This document shows positions 43,345-53,616 of a stretch of 64,000 nucleotides of DNA, in pieces; position 1 is the first letter of the stretch, and each line of letters opens with the position of its first letter. The stretch is taken from contig NZ_JBHJHQ010000008.1 of the NCBI RefSeq assembly GCF_042219825.1, positions 242,940 to 306,939 of the forward strand. The letters are read 5' to 3'. Under the pieces are notes generated by a model. That model made no database searches and was not told the DNA's origin. It saw only the letters and a list, made by a program, of their open reading frames with translations. The stretch is from JBHJHP01 sp042219825 (GTDB lineage: Bacteria > Bacteroidota > Bacteroidia > Bacteroidales > UBA5342). The position numbers and the translations under genes are program-made.

Positions 43345-44556
43345 ATGAAGATATTAGTATTAAACTGCGGTAGTTCATCCATAAAATACAAACTGATCAA
43401 TATGACCGATAAGGAGGTCATGGCAACCGGTGTGGTTGAAAAAATCGGACTGAAAGGATCGTTTTTAAAGCACAAACGTTCAGATGGCACTAAAGCGCAG
43501 CTGGAAGGAGAAATTCTTGAGCATCAGGTTGGTATTGAGTACATTCTTGGTGTATTACTGAGTGAAAAATATGGTTCTATAAAAGATCTGGAAGAAATTG
43601 ATGCAGTTGGACACAGGGTGGTTCATGGTGGTGAAGCCTTTAATTCAAGTGTATTTATTACCGATGAGGTCATCACAAAAATGGAGGAATGTATCGACCT
43701 TGCTCCTTTACACAATCCACCTAACCTGAAAGGTATTTATGCGATGCAGGAGCTCCTTCCCAATGTCCCACAGGTGGGTGTTTTTGATACGGCCTTTCAT
43801 CAGACCATGCCGGATTACTCGTACATGTATGCCATCCCGTATTCATTATATGAAAAATATGGCATCAGGCGTTACGGTTTTCACGGAACCAGTCACCGCT
43901 ATGTATCAAAACGTGCCTGCGACATACTAGGTGTGGATTATACAACTCAGAAAATCATCACTTGTCACATGGGCAACGGTGCATCTATTACAGCCATTAA
44001 AGATGGAAAATCCATGGATACTTCCATGGGATTTACGCCGTTGGAAGGTCTTATTATGGGAACCCGCTCCGGCGACCTTGATATCGGTGCTGTAAATTAT
44101 ATTATGGATCGCGAGAACATCGGAACGCGTTCAGCCAATACGTTGTTTAACAAACACAGTGGATTACTGGGGATTTCAGGTGTATCATCCGACTCACGTG
44201 AAATTGAAGAAGCGGCATACAAAAACAACAACAAACGTGCGCTGCTTGCCATTGAAATGTTCAACTACAGGGTAAAAAAATACATTGGATCGTACATTGC
44301 TGCCATGGGTGGAATTGACATCCTTGTCTTTACGGGCGGCATCGGTGAAAACTCGGATCAGCATCGTGAAGATATTCTGAAGGACATGGAATACCTTGGC
44401 CTTACCATTGATAAATCTAAAAACGATGGCATGCGTGGTAAAGAAATGGTGATCAGCAAACCTGAATCTAAAGTGAAAGTGATGGTTGTTCCAACCGACG
44501 AAGAACTGATGATCGCACAGGATACGCTGAATATCATCACAAAAATGAAGAAATAA
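43345..44556 (+). CDS. ackA: Acetate kinase
   Basis: 403 residues. Makes ATP and acetate from acetyl-phosphate. Begins with the family signature LVLNCGSSSIKYKL; later VGHRVVHGGE, HNPPNL, FDTAFHQTMP, YGFHGTSHRYV, and FTGGIGENS. Together with pta it forms the substrate-level phosphorylation route of an anaerobic or facultative fermenter. A strong terminator follows. Confidence 0.97.
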   Translation: MKILVLNCGSSSIKYKLINMTDKEVMATGVVEKIGLKGSFLKHKRSDGTKAQLEGEILEHQVGIEYILGVLLSEKYGSIKDLEEIDAVGHRVVHGGEAFNSSVFITDEVITKMEECIDLAPLHNPPNLKGIYAMQELLPNVPQVGVFDTAFHQTMPDYSYMYAIPYSLYEKYGIRRYGFHGTSHRYVSKRACDILGVDYTTQKIITCHMGNGASITAIKDGKSMDTSMGFTPLEGLIMGTRSGDLDIGAVNYIMDRENIGTRSANTLFNKHSGLLGISGVSSDSREIEEAAYKNNNKRALLAIEMFNYRVKKYIGSYIAAMGGIDILVFTGGIGENSDQHREDILKDMEYLGLTIDKSKNDGMRGKEMVISKPESKVKVMVVPTDEELMIAQDTLNIITKMKK

Positions 44557-44580
44557 GCAATAAATAAAAACACGACCCCA

Positions 44581-44616
44581 AAGAGGATCCCTGAAATTCG
44601 GGGATCCTCTTTTTTG
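44581..44616 (+). terminator. Terminator of the pta-ackA operon
   Basis: Stem AAGAGGATCC (44581-44590)/GGATCCTCTT (44602-44611) with an 11-base loop CTGAAATTCGG, followed by a run of T. It begins 24 bp after the ackA stop. Confidence 0.92.
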
Positions 44617-44682
44617 CATATTAACATATCCCGGTCGGGATGAGCCAGATCAGAACATCCGGCCAAAGAACTGTTCACTGAC

Positions 44683-45180
44683 TCATCTACCAAACAGGTA
44701 TCTCACCGACAGGGCAAAGTTCGACAGAAAAACAACATCATAATAACTGTCAAAATACAAAGCATCTCTTGTATCAAAGGAGATTTGAACCGGAAAGTCA
44801 AAAGTATAGTTCAGACCAGCCTGAATGCCGCCACCGTTAAAATAGTGTTTTTCCGATGATTCATATGGTTTGGCATATGCCGAATTAAAATAGAGCCCCG
44901 ACCCTATACCCGGTCCGGCATACCAACATAATCCGGGTTTATTCTTAAACGGAAATACAAAATGGTAAGCAATAAAAACATCAGTTGCAGCGCCTCTCGT
45001 ACATACGAGCAATCCGGCATCAACTTCAAGCTGACTTTTTTCAAATGCATGCCGGAAGCTTCCTTCCAGCGTAATATTGTCAAAACTAAGACCTGCCCTT
45101 AAACCCAGACCATTGCTTTGAGCTGATGCAGGAAGAATTGCCGGCATGCAGATTAACAATGAAAAAACGAAGACTTTCAT
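44683..45180 (-). CDS. Outer-membrane beta-barrel-like protein
   Basis: 165 residues from the ATG at 45180, which opens a signal peptide (VFVFSLLICMPAILPASAQ). The mature part alternates hydrophobic and polar residues, with LGLRAGLSFDNITLEGSFRHAF, GIGSGLYFNSAY, GGGIQAGLNYTF and a terminal SVRYLFGR, as in small OmpW/DUF-type barrels. No specific family. Located 75 bp after the beta-propeller gene on the same strand. Confidence 0.7.
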   Translation of the reverse strand: MKVFVFSLLICMPAILPASAQSNGLGLRAGLSFDNITLEGSFRHAFEKSQLEVDAGLLVCTRGAATDVFIAYHFVFPFKNKPGLCWYAGPGIGSGLYFNSAYAKPYESSEKHYFNGGGIQAGLNYTFDFPVQISFDTRDALYFDSYYDVVFLSNFALSVRYLFGR

Positions 45181-45255
45181 ATGTGTTGTATTGAGGGTTA
45201 AAAAATCACATGCTCCTGTTTGGGAATTTATAAAATATTCCCGGCACAAAATACC

Positions 45256-47640
45256 CTACCTAACAATAAGCTTTTTGCTGATCCAAACATCACCCATCTT
45301 AATCCGGCACAGGTATATGCCACGTTCCAATGATGATATATCCAAAAACCACTCATTAAAGTCTGTATTACATTTTTGATCCAGTAGCTTTATCCCTCTC
45401 AGATCAAATATCTGAACACATCCGACATCGGATGCGGACATCAGCGTGATATAATTTTTTGCCGGATTGGGATAGATGGAGACAGTACTCTGATCGCTTT
45501 GCACAAAGGGTGTTCCTGTACCATGAATCAGACTACTGTCCCTTAATACGGAAATTTCAGAACCGTTTAAACATGCTACAAAAATGCGTTCCTGTTCAGG
45601 AATATACATCATGTTACAGGGATTTTCACCTACAGGAAAAGACTGAAGAATCTCATCTGAAGCACCGTCAATTACTGAGATATCACAGGAATACCAATTG
45701 GCACAAAAGATTTTATTATCAGCAGGATGATAACACAGGTTATAAGCAAAAGTTCCAACTTTTAACTCCGTAATTATTGAATTTGTAGCGCAGTTAATAA
45801 TCACAACTTTACCAGACTCTTGAAGAGCACAATACAGTTTGTTTTCACGTGGATTAATTTCAAGATCCTTAGGCGCATCAGAAAGCTGTATTCTACTTAC
45901 CATCTGATTCGTTTCACAATTAAGAACAACAATATCATCACCCATTGGCTTACCAATATAAAGAGAATTGTTCAGGGTATTATACTGTAATAATTCTGGA
46001 TCTATTCCGGTGGAAAGATGCTTAACAATTTTATCTGTACTGCAATCAATAATGGTTAGATCGTTTGACCATGCATTCAAAAAGTACACGTAATTGTTGA
46101 GACTATTGTAATGTGAAGCATATGATTTTTTCCCTGTATAAACAGTACCGGTAACCTTATACGTATCCAGACTGATGACACTGATGCTAAAATTACTTTC
46201 ATTAGAGCAATACAGCTTATTCATTGTGGGATTAAAACACAATGAGACAGGGTCACTTCCAACATCAATTTTATGCATGATCTGAAACGTTTTTGCATCC
46301 AGTATCCATGCCTGATCCAAACCCTTTACAGTTGTACAAAAAATATCCAATTCCTCTATATACAGTAACAATCCGATTTTTTCTTCAGGCAGAAATGTTG
46401 TTAATACCTCATTTGTATTTGCATCTATAACTGATGTAAGCCTTGTTTCAGAATCCATAACCAAAATATGGTGATTTAAACCATCGTATATTAATCCCTT
46501 CGGTCTGATCCCAACCTGTATAAGCTTCTCAACCTGATTCGTTTCTGCATTATAAATACCCATTTGGTTGGAAGACTGATTTGCTGTAACTATTTTGTTA
46601 AGCGGTTCGGCATAACATAATTTCCACGGAAACCCGTCCGATTTAATGGTATCTGTAAACACATTTGTTTCCCCATCAAGGATAAATAGTTGCCCCAGGT
46701 AGGCAGCCGCACATATAATCTTATTTTCAGTGCTGTTATACAGCAGTTCAGTAGGTATTGATGGCATAGAAAGTACGGAAAGAACGGAATGCACTGAACA
46801 GTCAATAATCGAAACACTTCTGGATGAAGCATCCATAGCGTAAATTTTATTATTAACGCTATTAAGGGCTAACATTTTTGCATCACCTCCGAGTGGGATA
46901 CTGGCAGTTACAGTTTCTGATTCACAATCAATAACCTGTACTTTATCGGCTCTGACAGCACAATACAACAGATTATTAAACGCATTATACTTCACATCAT
47001 CAATTCTGCCGTCAAGCTTAATAGTATTTGTTATTGAATCTGTTTTACCATCAATCACAATCACATTATCATCGTCTTGAATTCCACAATAAACCTTGTT
47101 TGCAGAAGGATTGAAATCCAGGGAATTCGGATCAACACCGGCTATAATTGAAGTAATCAATGTATCGCCACTGCCACTAATCACATGAACCCTTCCATTA
47201 TACCTGTAATCAGATATATACATTTTATTTTCAGTGCTGTTAAATGCAAAAGTATACTGATTACTTTTTTCTGGGAATTCAATAGTACTCAGCACATTAT
47301 TCATATTACAATCCACAATAGCAACCCGATTTCCACCCCATTCTGCACAATATAATTTATTCCCGACGTCATTAATCCCCATAAATCCGACAGGAAAACC
47401 GATCTCAACGCGGGATGTTTTTTCATTGCTTAATGCGTCAACAACAATTATATAATTCCCTTCTGTACCACCAACATAATAACAATTACTTTCCGAACTG
47501 AATTCAATACAGTTTGGCGATAATATCCCGCTTAAGTTATCCGGCAATCCAATTGTCGCCTCCACAACCTGGTTCTGAGGTATGCTTATAGTTGAAGAAA
47601 GCAACAAACCATTTATAATAAGTGACAGGAAACGTTTCAT
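45256..47640 (-). CDS. YVTN-repeat beta-propeller surface protein with T9SS sorting domain
   Basis: 794 residues. Signal peptide from the ATG at 47640 (FLSLIINGLLLSSTIS). At least fifteen repeats of about 42-45 residues, each with an NKxYC/I...VI(D/N)CxT...xI pattern (for example NKVYCGIQDDDNVIVIDGKTDSI), give two or more seven-bladed YncE-like propellers. The C-terminus is a type A T9SS sorting domain (SIYPNPAKNYI...GIYLCRIKMGD...KKLIV). Probably displayed on the surface; ligand unknown. Starts 20 bp after the preceding T9SS gene, so the two are likely co-transcribed. Confidence 0.85.
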   Translation of the reverse strand: MKRFLSLIINGLLLSSTISIPQNQVVEATIGLPDNLSGILSPNCIEFSSESNCYYVGGTEGNYIIVVDALSNEKTSRVEIGFPVGFMGINDVGNKLYCAEWGGNRVAIVDCNMNNVLSTIEFPEKSNQYTFAFNSTENKMYISDYRYNGRVHVISGSGDTLITSIIAGVDPNSLDFNPSANKVYCGIQDDDNVIVIDGKTDSITNTIKLDGRIDDVKYNAFNNLLYCAVRADKVQVIDCESETVTASIPLGGDAKMLALNSVNNKIYAMDASSRSVSIIDCSVHSVLSVLSMPSIPTELLYNSTENKIICAAAYLGQLFILDGETNVFTDTIKSDGFPWKLCYAEPLNKIVTANQSSNQMGIYNAETNQVEKLIQVGIRPKGLIYDGLNHHILVMDSETRLTSVIDANTNEVLTTFLPEEKIGLLLYIEELDIFCTTVKGLDQAWILDAKTFQIMHKIDVGSDPVSLCFNPTMNKLYCSNESNFSISVISLDTYKVTGTVYTGKKSYASHYNSLNNYVYFLNAWSNDLTIIDCSTDKIVKHLSTGIDPELLQYNTLNNSLYIGKPMGDDIVVLNCETNQMVSRIQLSDAPKDLEINPRENKLYCALQESGKVVIINCATNSIITELKVGTFAYNLCYHPADNKIFCANWYSCDISVIDGASDEILQSFPVGENPCNMMYIPEQERIFVACLNGSEISVLRDSSLIHGTGTPFVQSDQSTVSIYPNPAKNYITLMSASDVGCVQIFDLRGIKLLDQKCNTDFNEWFLDISSLERGIYLCRIKMGDVWISKKLIVR

Positions 47641-47659
47641 AACATACAATTAAGTTTAT

Positions 47660-49165
47660 TCATTCTTTAATAAATTTGCAGAAGTAATTTGCTTCATTGG
47701 TAATAAGCTCAATGAGGTAGTAACCAGCCTCCAGACCGGGCAAGTCTATCCGGTTAAGTATTTCAGGGTTAAGCAATTTCACATACTGCCCATGAAGGTC
47801 CATAATTCTCACGGTTAACACATGAAAATCCTCTGGCAAAATAATCCGGATTATATCAGATGCCGGATTAGGACAGACTATAATGTCGGGCTCATTGACA
47901 GAATGTAAACCTGTACTTCCCAACTCAGAATAATAGTAGTTTAATTTGGTGTAAGGCTCAAAATTACCTTCCTCGTCTATGTAGTTGGTTTCTGTTTGCG
48001 GCGCCGATTCAAACTTACCGGAAAACTCAAACTCGGTTTCAAAAGGCAGTGCAATATTTAAAAAAGATATTCCTGCAGTGCTTTCATATTCGGATCTTAA
48101 CAAAACCAACCAGGTACCGGTGCTTTTTTCATATTCTGAATAGCTATGCGACAACATGTTATAGTTACTGTCATACACATATTCATTTTTATCATAAGGC
48201 ACAAACTGTTCCGATTCATGACTCCAGTGCGCACTCAACACTGAGGTCATATTCCCGTTTTCGTTAAATGCATACAGGTACTGATAACTGTTATACCATA
48301 TACTGTCTTCATCATTCCATCCAAAGGAGTTGTATTGAATCCTTTGATTATTTGAATCATAACTGTTCTCGCATTTCCAGTTAAATATCCATTCGTCGTA
48401 CCAGTCGTAATCTGTTTCCCTTATCCAGTTACCGTTATCGTCATATTCGTAAACCCATTTTGAATCCTTAATCCATGTCCCGTCAGAACTCTGAAAATCA
48501 TACCGGATTTCTTCTGTCAGATTTCCTTTATCATCCCATGTGGATTCTGTTTTTGAATTTTCATCCCAACTACCGCTCCAATCATAATCAATCTCATATA
48601 CAGGATAAATGCTTTCATTTTCATAAAAATATTCTGTCCTGCAATAGGGCTCCAGCACATCGCCATCCTCCTCGTATTCCACAATTGAAATCAACCGGTT
48701 GTCATCATCATATGTACGTTCAGTTTTTGCCGTTTCAACCCATTTCTCTTCATTTTCATCCCAGTCACGGATCAATTCCGAAAGGTTCCATCCAGCACTG
48801 TTATAAGTCATTATATATTCCAACCGGGGCTTCCATTCTTCTCCATTCCAGAAATGATGCATTTCCTTCAAAACATTACCGAACGAATCATATTCGTATA
48901 TTTCACGTTCGGTAGTTGTCTCAAAAAAAGGATCATCCGTTTCATAAATTGTTTCGGTATAAACAGAATCAAGCTTATGCGTTTTTGCGTCTGTCCAACT
49001 GTTTTGTTTGGCATATTGATCCGAAAATGATCGCTGATCAACACGGTCAATCCCTGAACTTTTAACCGATTTACGAACTGGTTTCATTAAAGGGATACGT
49101 TCATTCTGAGCTGTAATCAGACCGGAGAACAAACAAAACACAAGGGGTAAAATCAGAGGCTTCAT
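47660..49165 (-). CDS. Tyr/Asp-rich repeat surface protein with T9SS sorting domain
   Basis: 501 residues, signal peptide MKPLILPLVFCLFSGLITAQ from the ATG at 49165. The body is a string of strands with acidic/aromatic motifs (YEYDSFGNVLKEM, RTYDDDNRLISIVEY, WVYEYDDNGNWIRETDYDWYDEW, YVYDSNYNMLSH) like YD/RHS repeats. C-terminal sorting domain IIVCPNPASDIIRI...GYYLIELITNE...KFIKE. Exported by T9SS; function unknown. It starts 13 bp after the SDR stop. Confidence 0.82.
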   Translation of the reverse strand: MKPLILPLVFCLFSGLITAQNERIPLMKPVRKSVKSSGIDRVDQRSFSDQYAKQNSWTDAKTHKLDSVYTETIYETDDPFFETTTEREIYEYDSFGNVLKEMHHFWNGEEWKPRLEYIMTYNSAGWNLSELIRDWDENEEKWVETAKTERTYDDDNRLISIVEYEEDGDVLEPYCRTEYFYENESIYPVYEIDYDWSGSWDENSKTESTWDDKGNLTEEIRYDFQSSDGTWIKDSKWVYEYDDNGNWIRETDYDWYDEWIFNWKCENSYDSNNQRIQYNSFGWNDEDSIWYNSYQYLYAFNENGNMTSVLSAHWSHESEQFVPYDKNEYVYDSNYNMLSHSYSEYEKSTGTWLVLLRSEYESTAGISFLNIALPFETEFEFSGKFESAPQTETNYIDEEGNFEPYTKLNYYYSELGSTGLHSVNEPDIIVCPNPASDIIRIILPEDFHVLTVRIMDLHGQYVKLLNPEILNRIDLPGLEAGYYLIELITNEANYFCKFIKE

Positions 49166-49178
49166 ATGTTTCAATTTT

Positions 49179-50303
49179 TTAGTGGGATGGTATTTTCTGC
49201 CGTTGGATGACCTTCATAAGATTACTGTAAAACACATTATATGTGGAGGGCAAAAGACTTTTATTATATTCCGGCGGCCAAACTGCTTTAAGGTGATTGA
49301 CCTTATCAAGCAGATAGTAAAAGTTTCCGGGGATAAGAAAATCAAATTTTCGTTTATGAATACATGAATCCCGTAACTGTTCCCTTGTGGTATAGCTCAA
49401 ACCCAGTAACCGAACTGCCGTATGTTTAAATAAATCCTCAGTTACAGGCTCTTCAAGTACTGGTCTGATAAACTGAGAGCCCTCTTCTCCTGACTTTTCT
49501 TTTAAAAGATTGTCCAGCATAATTTCGGCGAGTTTATCTACAGGTATGATCCTAAATGTGAAATCTATATATGTACCGCTGACAAGAAAAATCTCCAGGA
49601 TATGCCAGATGGAATAATTGGCCGGACAAATTCCCTTTTCTTCAGAGCCTAAAACCAATGGAATATCATAGATACACCCGCTCATTCCCTGCCTGAAAGC
49701 ATTGCTGATAATATGGTTGGCCACCCATTTAAAACCAGCATAACCAGACTGCCAGGCATTAGAATTCAGTTTTTCAAAATCTTCATCATCGGTAAAAAAC
49801 CCGGCATTATAGGATGATGGATAATGCAAACTTTTAGGATATTCCGGATCACAGCAAAAAGACAACATGTGCTCCAGCTCCGGCAGCCATATATCCCTGA
49901 AGTGTCTGTATGGATAATGGTAAACGGGATTCATTGCCAGGTGAACCACGTATCCGCATGTTTTTCGCACCTCATTATAAGCCTCATTTTGCAATCCCAT
50001 GTGCGGTTTACAAACATCGCCTGTATGTATAACATACAATGCATCCTTGAATTCCCCTAGTTCGGCAAAATTAAACGCATCCTTCATACGCCGGACTGCA
50101 GCATTTTCATCTTCTGCCCTGATCAGCAAATGGACAGGACCATTCCACCTTTCTCCAAGCAGCTTCACGAGATGAATTCCAACAAAGGAATTAGCCCCTG
50201 TAATAAATATTCCTGAGCGGTACGCGGATGAATCTGCGACTTTAATGTCCCGGATTTTTGAAATCAACGGTTCCTTTCTTATATCTTCTACTGTGGGTTT
50301 CAT
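49179..50303 (-). CDS. NAD(P)-dependent SDR/thioester-reductase-like protein
   Basis: 374 residues. Begins with the Rossmann motif IFITGANSFVGIHLVKLL and HLLIRAEDENAAVRRM, as in the NAD_binding_4 (thioester reductase/Male sterility) group. Active-site-like YAGFK with preceding Ser cluster HYPSSYNAG fits the Ser-Tyr-Lys set. No carrier domain is attached. It sits between a stand-alone LytTR regulator (13 bp) and two surface proteins. Its substrate is not evident; reduction of an acyl or polyketide thioester is only a family-based guess. Confidence 0.75.
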   Translation of the reverse strand: MKPTVEDIRKEPLISKIRDIKVADSSAYRSGIFITGANSFVGIHLVKLLGERWNGPVHLLIRAEDENAAVRRMKDAFNFAELGEFKDALYVIHTGDVCKPHMGLQNEAYNEVRKTCGYVVHLAMNPVYHYPYRHFRDIWLPELEHMLSFCCDPEYPKSLHYPSSYNAGFFTDDEDFEKLNSNAWQSGYAGFKWVANHIISNAFRQGMSGCIYDIPLVLGSEEKGICPANYSIWHILEIFLVSGTYIDFTFRIIPVDKLAEIMLDNLLKEKSGEEGSQFIRPVLEEPVTEDLFKHTAVRLLGLSYTTREQLRDSCIHKRKFDFLIPGNFYYLLDKVNHLKAVWPPEYNKSLLPSTYNVFYSNLMKVIQRQKIPSH

Positions 50304-50316
50304 TATGGTTTTCCTG

Positions 50317-50637
50317 TTATATATGATCTTTTAATAGCGTAAGTAGCTGGTCCCTGGCATCAGGTAATAAGGGGATGATATCCCCGTTTTCGAGCTTTAC
50401 CGTATCGGGTTCTGTACCGGGAATCTGAGCGATATGATTAATATTGATGATATGTTTGAAATGAACCCGGATAAATCCCAGATCCTCCAGATCGCGTGAG
50501 AGTTGATCCATTTCAGCATCAATATGTTCTGTATTGCCATTTTTGAAATGAACAGAAATATCTTCGGTGTCATATTCAAAGCGGATGATATCCTCAGCTT
50601 TATAAAAATGAATATGATCTTTGGCTGCAATTTTCAT
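50317..50637 (-). CDS. Stand-alone LytTR DNA-binding protein
   Basis: 106 residues consisting of one LytTR domain (IHFYKAEDIIRFEYDTEDISVHFKNG...LEDLGFIRVHFKHIININHI), with no receiver or membrane part. Such short regulators may respond to local signals or be inhibited by partner membrane proteins. It begins the run SDR/T9SS/T9SS and is preceded by a phosphorylatable LytTR regulator, so it may regulate this run. Confidence 0.85.
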   Translation of the reverse strand: MKIAAKDHIHFYKAEDIIRFEYDTEDISVHFKNGNTEHIDAEMDQLSRDLEDLGFIRVHFKHIININHIAQIPGTEPDTVKLENGDIIPLLPDARDQLLTLLKDHI

Positions 50638-50738
50638 TGGATGTGATTTTGCAACATAAAATTACGACCAACGCAGTGTCGGGTCAGGTTTACATTATTA
50701 TTTGCAGGGGGTGATTTATTATTTGCAGCAGAAGAGCT

Positions 50739-51476
50739 CTACATCATTTCGAACAGCCGGAACAAATCATCCCTTTTCCGTGTGGCGACCGGAACTTCCG
50801 AATGATCGTCCATAACGAGGTAACCACCATCGTTTTTGTCATAGCGAAGAATATGTTCCATGTTCACCAGGTGTGACTGATGCGGCCTGAAGAATCCGGC
50901 ATAGCTTAAAAGCTCGTCGTATTCCTTTAGTGGCTTCGATACGATGAGTTTCTGCCTGCCGCTAAGGTGAAATATGGTATAGTTTACATCGGCCTCACAC
51001 CGGATGATCTGAGGCACGTTAACAATATGGATACTTTCAGCCGTTTTCAGTACAATTTTTTTCAGTTTGTCAAGGTTATGCAGCAAGGCATTAAGTTTCA
51101 GGGAATGGTCTTCCTTATTAATGGTGTCCTCAGCTTTTTTTACAGCATCGAGCAAATCTGACGCAGTAACAGGTTTAAGAATATAATCGAGCGCACTGTA
51201 TTTAAACGCCTTAACGGCATATTCCTCATGTGCAGTTATAAACACAATTTTAAAATCAATGGCATCAAAATGCTTCAGAATATCAAAACCTGAGCCGTCC
51301 GGCAAATTAATATCCAGTAAAACAAGATCAGGTTTTTTCGATTCTATGAGCTGCCTGGCTGATTCTACGTCACCGGCTTCGCCAACAACCATCAGATTAG
51401 CAGTACTCAATGCCAGAATATTCCGGATTGTTTCTCTTGCTTTAGGTTCATCATCTATAATTACAATTCTCATCAT
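50739..51476 (-). CDS. LytTR-family response regulator
   Basis: 245 residues. Receiver domain with Asp8/Asp9 and phospho-acceptor Asp55 (PDLVLLDINLPDGSG), Lys in LKPVTASDL, then a LytTR domain (IVNVPQIIRCEADVNYTIFHL...GFFRPHQSHLVNMEHI). Partner of the TPR kinase 28 bp upstream. Confidence 0.94.
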   Translation of the reverse strand: MMRIVIIDDEPKARETIRNILALSTANLMVVGEAGDVESARQLIESKKPDLVLLDINLPDGSGFDILKHFDAIDFKIVFITAHEEYAVKAFKYSALDYILKPVTASDLLDAVKKAEDTINKEDHSLKLNALLHNLDKLKKIVLKTAESIHIVNVPQIIRCEADVNYTIFHLSGRQKLIVSKPLKEYDELLSYAGFFRPHQSHLVNMEHILRYDKNDGGYLVMDDHSEVPVATRKRDDLFRLFEMM

Positions 51477-51504
51477 ATTGGTTAACCGGTTTTAAATTTA
51501 CGGA

Positions 51505-53598
51505 TTAATTACCTTTCAGAGGTAATGTAATTTCCACCATGGTGCCTGTCGCATGACCAAATTTATTGGTAAGATCTTCTATTCTGAAGTCAAACCTTTC
51601 CCGGTATTTCCCGGAAAGCACCATCAAACGGTCCCTTGTAATCTGCATGGCCAGTGAAGCATGCTTATCTCCCGGCTTAAGTTTTTCCGAAGCATCCCTG
51701 CCAATTCCATTATCCTTAACCTCAATTCTGATCCGTTCCTTTCCTGAATTTATATACCTAATCTCCATCAATCCTTTTTCAGTTAAATGTCGTAATCCGT
51801 GTTCAATGGCATTTTCAATAAACGGCTGTGCAAACATAGGAGGTATCAGATATGCATCTTTATTCAGCGATTCATCCACCTTGAGTGTGTAGTTGAATTT
51901 ATGATCGAACCGGAGCAGCTGAAGATCAATGTAGGTTTGCATTGTTTTAATCTCTTTGGATAACGGTACAAACTCATGGCGGGAGTTTTCAAGTGTCAAC
52001 CTTATCAGATCAGCAAATTTTGCCAGATAATCGCCTGCGAGCACCGGTTCCTTTTTATAAATATAACTCTGAATGGCGATAAGCGAATTAAAAATAAAAT
52101 GCGGATTCATCTGTGATCGCAACAGTTGTTGCTCCAGCTCCATAGCCTTATGTTTCTCTTTCAGCTTATTCTGGACGTACAACAGGTAGCTGATAACAAT
52201 AATCAGAATGATTACTGCCCCGAGCGCAAACAACATTCTGTTCCTTCGGCTCAGCTTCAATTCCTGCACCTGGGATTGCTCTGTTAAAAGGCTGAGTTGC
52301 TGATCCTTTTTTTCAAGATTATGCCGGATCTCCAACTCTTTAATAGCCTTGTATTTCTCGCTGTTGAATAAACTGTCTTTTAACTGCATTTCCTCCCTTG
52401 CGTAGTACAATGCATCTTTATATCTCCCGGTAGTATCAAGGTAAGCCGACAATGCATGTCCGGTTTCAATCCTCAGATCCAACGCTCCTAGTTGTTTGGC
52501 TTCCTCATAAGCTTTTTGAAAATACGTTCCTGCTGTTTTAAAGTCCCCGCTACGTAACGCTGCATTACCAAGCCTGCGTTTGGATTCCACTTTGCTTTTC
52601 CTGTCGTTCTTCTTTTCTGCAATATCCAGGGCTTTCATAAAATATTGTTTTGCCTCATCCAGATCATTTTCATGAAGGTAGGTATCCCCTAATAAAAGAT
52701 AACATTCATCCATCTCATGCTGGTAACCGGTTTCCTCATACAACTTCAGTGCCTGGAACAAATATTTCCTTGCTTCCGGATAGTCTTTCTGCATTATTTT
52801 TACATAGCCAATATTCAGATTAATTACAATCTGACGAATCATATCATTAGCGGATTTCCCCAAATCAAGGGATTTGTTGTAATAATCCAGAGCCGGTTTA
52901 TAATCCCGTTGTTTCTGGTAAATTTCACCTATATTCTGGTAACATGCAGCCAACCGACGGTCGTGTTTTAATCGCTCCAGGGTTGACAAGGCCTCAAAAT
53001 AGTAACCTTGTGCAATGGTCAGAAATCCTTTCTCCTTGAAAACGTTGGCCATATTGATCTGACAACTGACTATCCATGAGGAGTCTGAGGTATGTTTTGC
53101 CATATCCAAAGCAAGATCGTAGTAGGTTAATGCCTTGTCATAATCTCCCTGGTTTTTATAAACAATGCCAATCTCACTGTTACATTCCGAAAGCAGATCC
53201 ACATCATTAATTGCTGTAGCCACCTTTAAGGCTTCACCAAAGTTAACAAGCGCCTTGTCGTAATTATTCCGGTAGAAATATTCAATCCCCAATTCTATAA
53301 ATGCCCTGAACTCAAACCGTTTGTAACGCAACAACAATTCCGGCTCGCATCGTTTCATTTCATCCGAATCCTTCAGATTATTTTTTATCAGATCCAGTGC
53401 TTTTGAATAATAATGCACCAATGAGTCAGATGGTCCGTCAATGAATTGATTCCCTTTTTCAAATAATGAAATAACGATGGATGTATCAGGAATGAATCGG
53501 GTTTCCGGTTCAATACCATAAGAATATCTGCTGTTCAGTACAGATGCGATGAACAACCATGGTATTATAACAAACAGTCGGTCTGAACGCAAAAACAT
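51505..53598 (-). CDS. TPR-containing sensor histidine kinase (LytS type)
   Basis: 697 residues from ATG 53598 (an in-frame TTG lies 18 bp upstream). An N-terminal signal/anchor (FVIIPWLFIASVL), then about nine TPR repeats (for example IGIVYKNQGDYDKALTYYDLALDM, IGEIYQKQRDYKPALDYYNKSLDL) in residues 60-420, a coiled segment, a single membrane helix (LFALGAVIILIIVISYLLYVQ), then the His_kinase domain (LRSQMNPHFIFNSLIAIQSYIY) and HATPase (PPMFAQPFIENAIEHG, KDNGIGRDAS). Typical Bacteroidota sensor with periplasmic TPRs. It pairs with the regulator at 50739-51476. Confidence 0.94.
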   Translation of the reverse strand: MFLRSDRLFVIIPWLFIASVLNSRYSYGIEPETRFIPDTSIVISLFEKGNQFIDGPSDSLVHYYSKALDLIKNNLKDSDEMKRCEPELLLRYKRFEFRAFIELGIEYFYRNNYDKALVNFGEALKVATAINDVDLLSECNSEIGIVYKNQGDYDKALTYYDLALDMAKHTSDSSWIVSCQINMANVFKEKGFLTIAQGYYFEALSTLERLKHDRRLAACYQNIGEIYQKQRDYKPALDYYNKSLDLGKSANDMIRQIVINLNIGYVKIMQKDYPEARKYLFQALKLYEETGYQHEMDECYLLLGDTYLHENDLDEAKQYFMKALDIAEKKNDRKSKVESKRRLGNAALRSGDFKTAGTYFQKAYEEAKQLGALDLRIETGHALSAYLDTTGRYKDALYYAREEMQLKDSLFNSEKYKAIKELEIRHNLEKKDQQLSLLTEQSQVQELKLSRRNRMLFALGAVIILIIVISYLLYVQNKLKEKHKAMELEQQLLRSQMNPHFIFNSLIAIQSYIYKKEPVLAGDYLAKFADLIRLTLENSRHEFVPLSKEIKTMQTYIDLQLLRFDHKFNYTLKVDESLNKDAYLIPPMFAQPFIENAIEHGLRHLTEKGLMEIRYINSGKERIRIEVKDNGIGRDASEKLKPGDKHASLAMQITRDRLMVLSGKYRERFDFRIEDLTNKFGHATGTMVEITLPLKGN

Positions 53599-53616
53599 GC
53601 CGGAGAGTTTATACAA

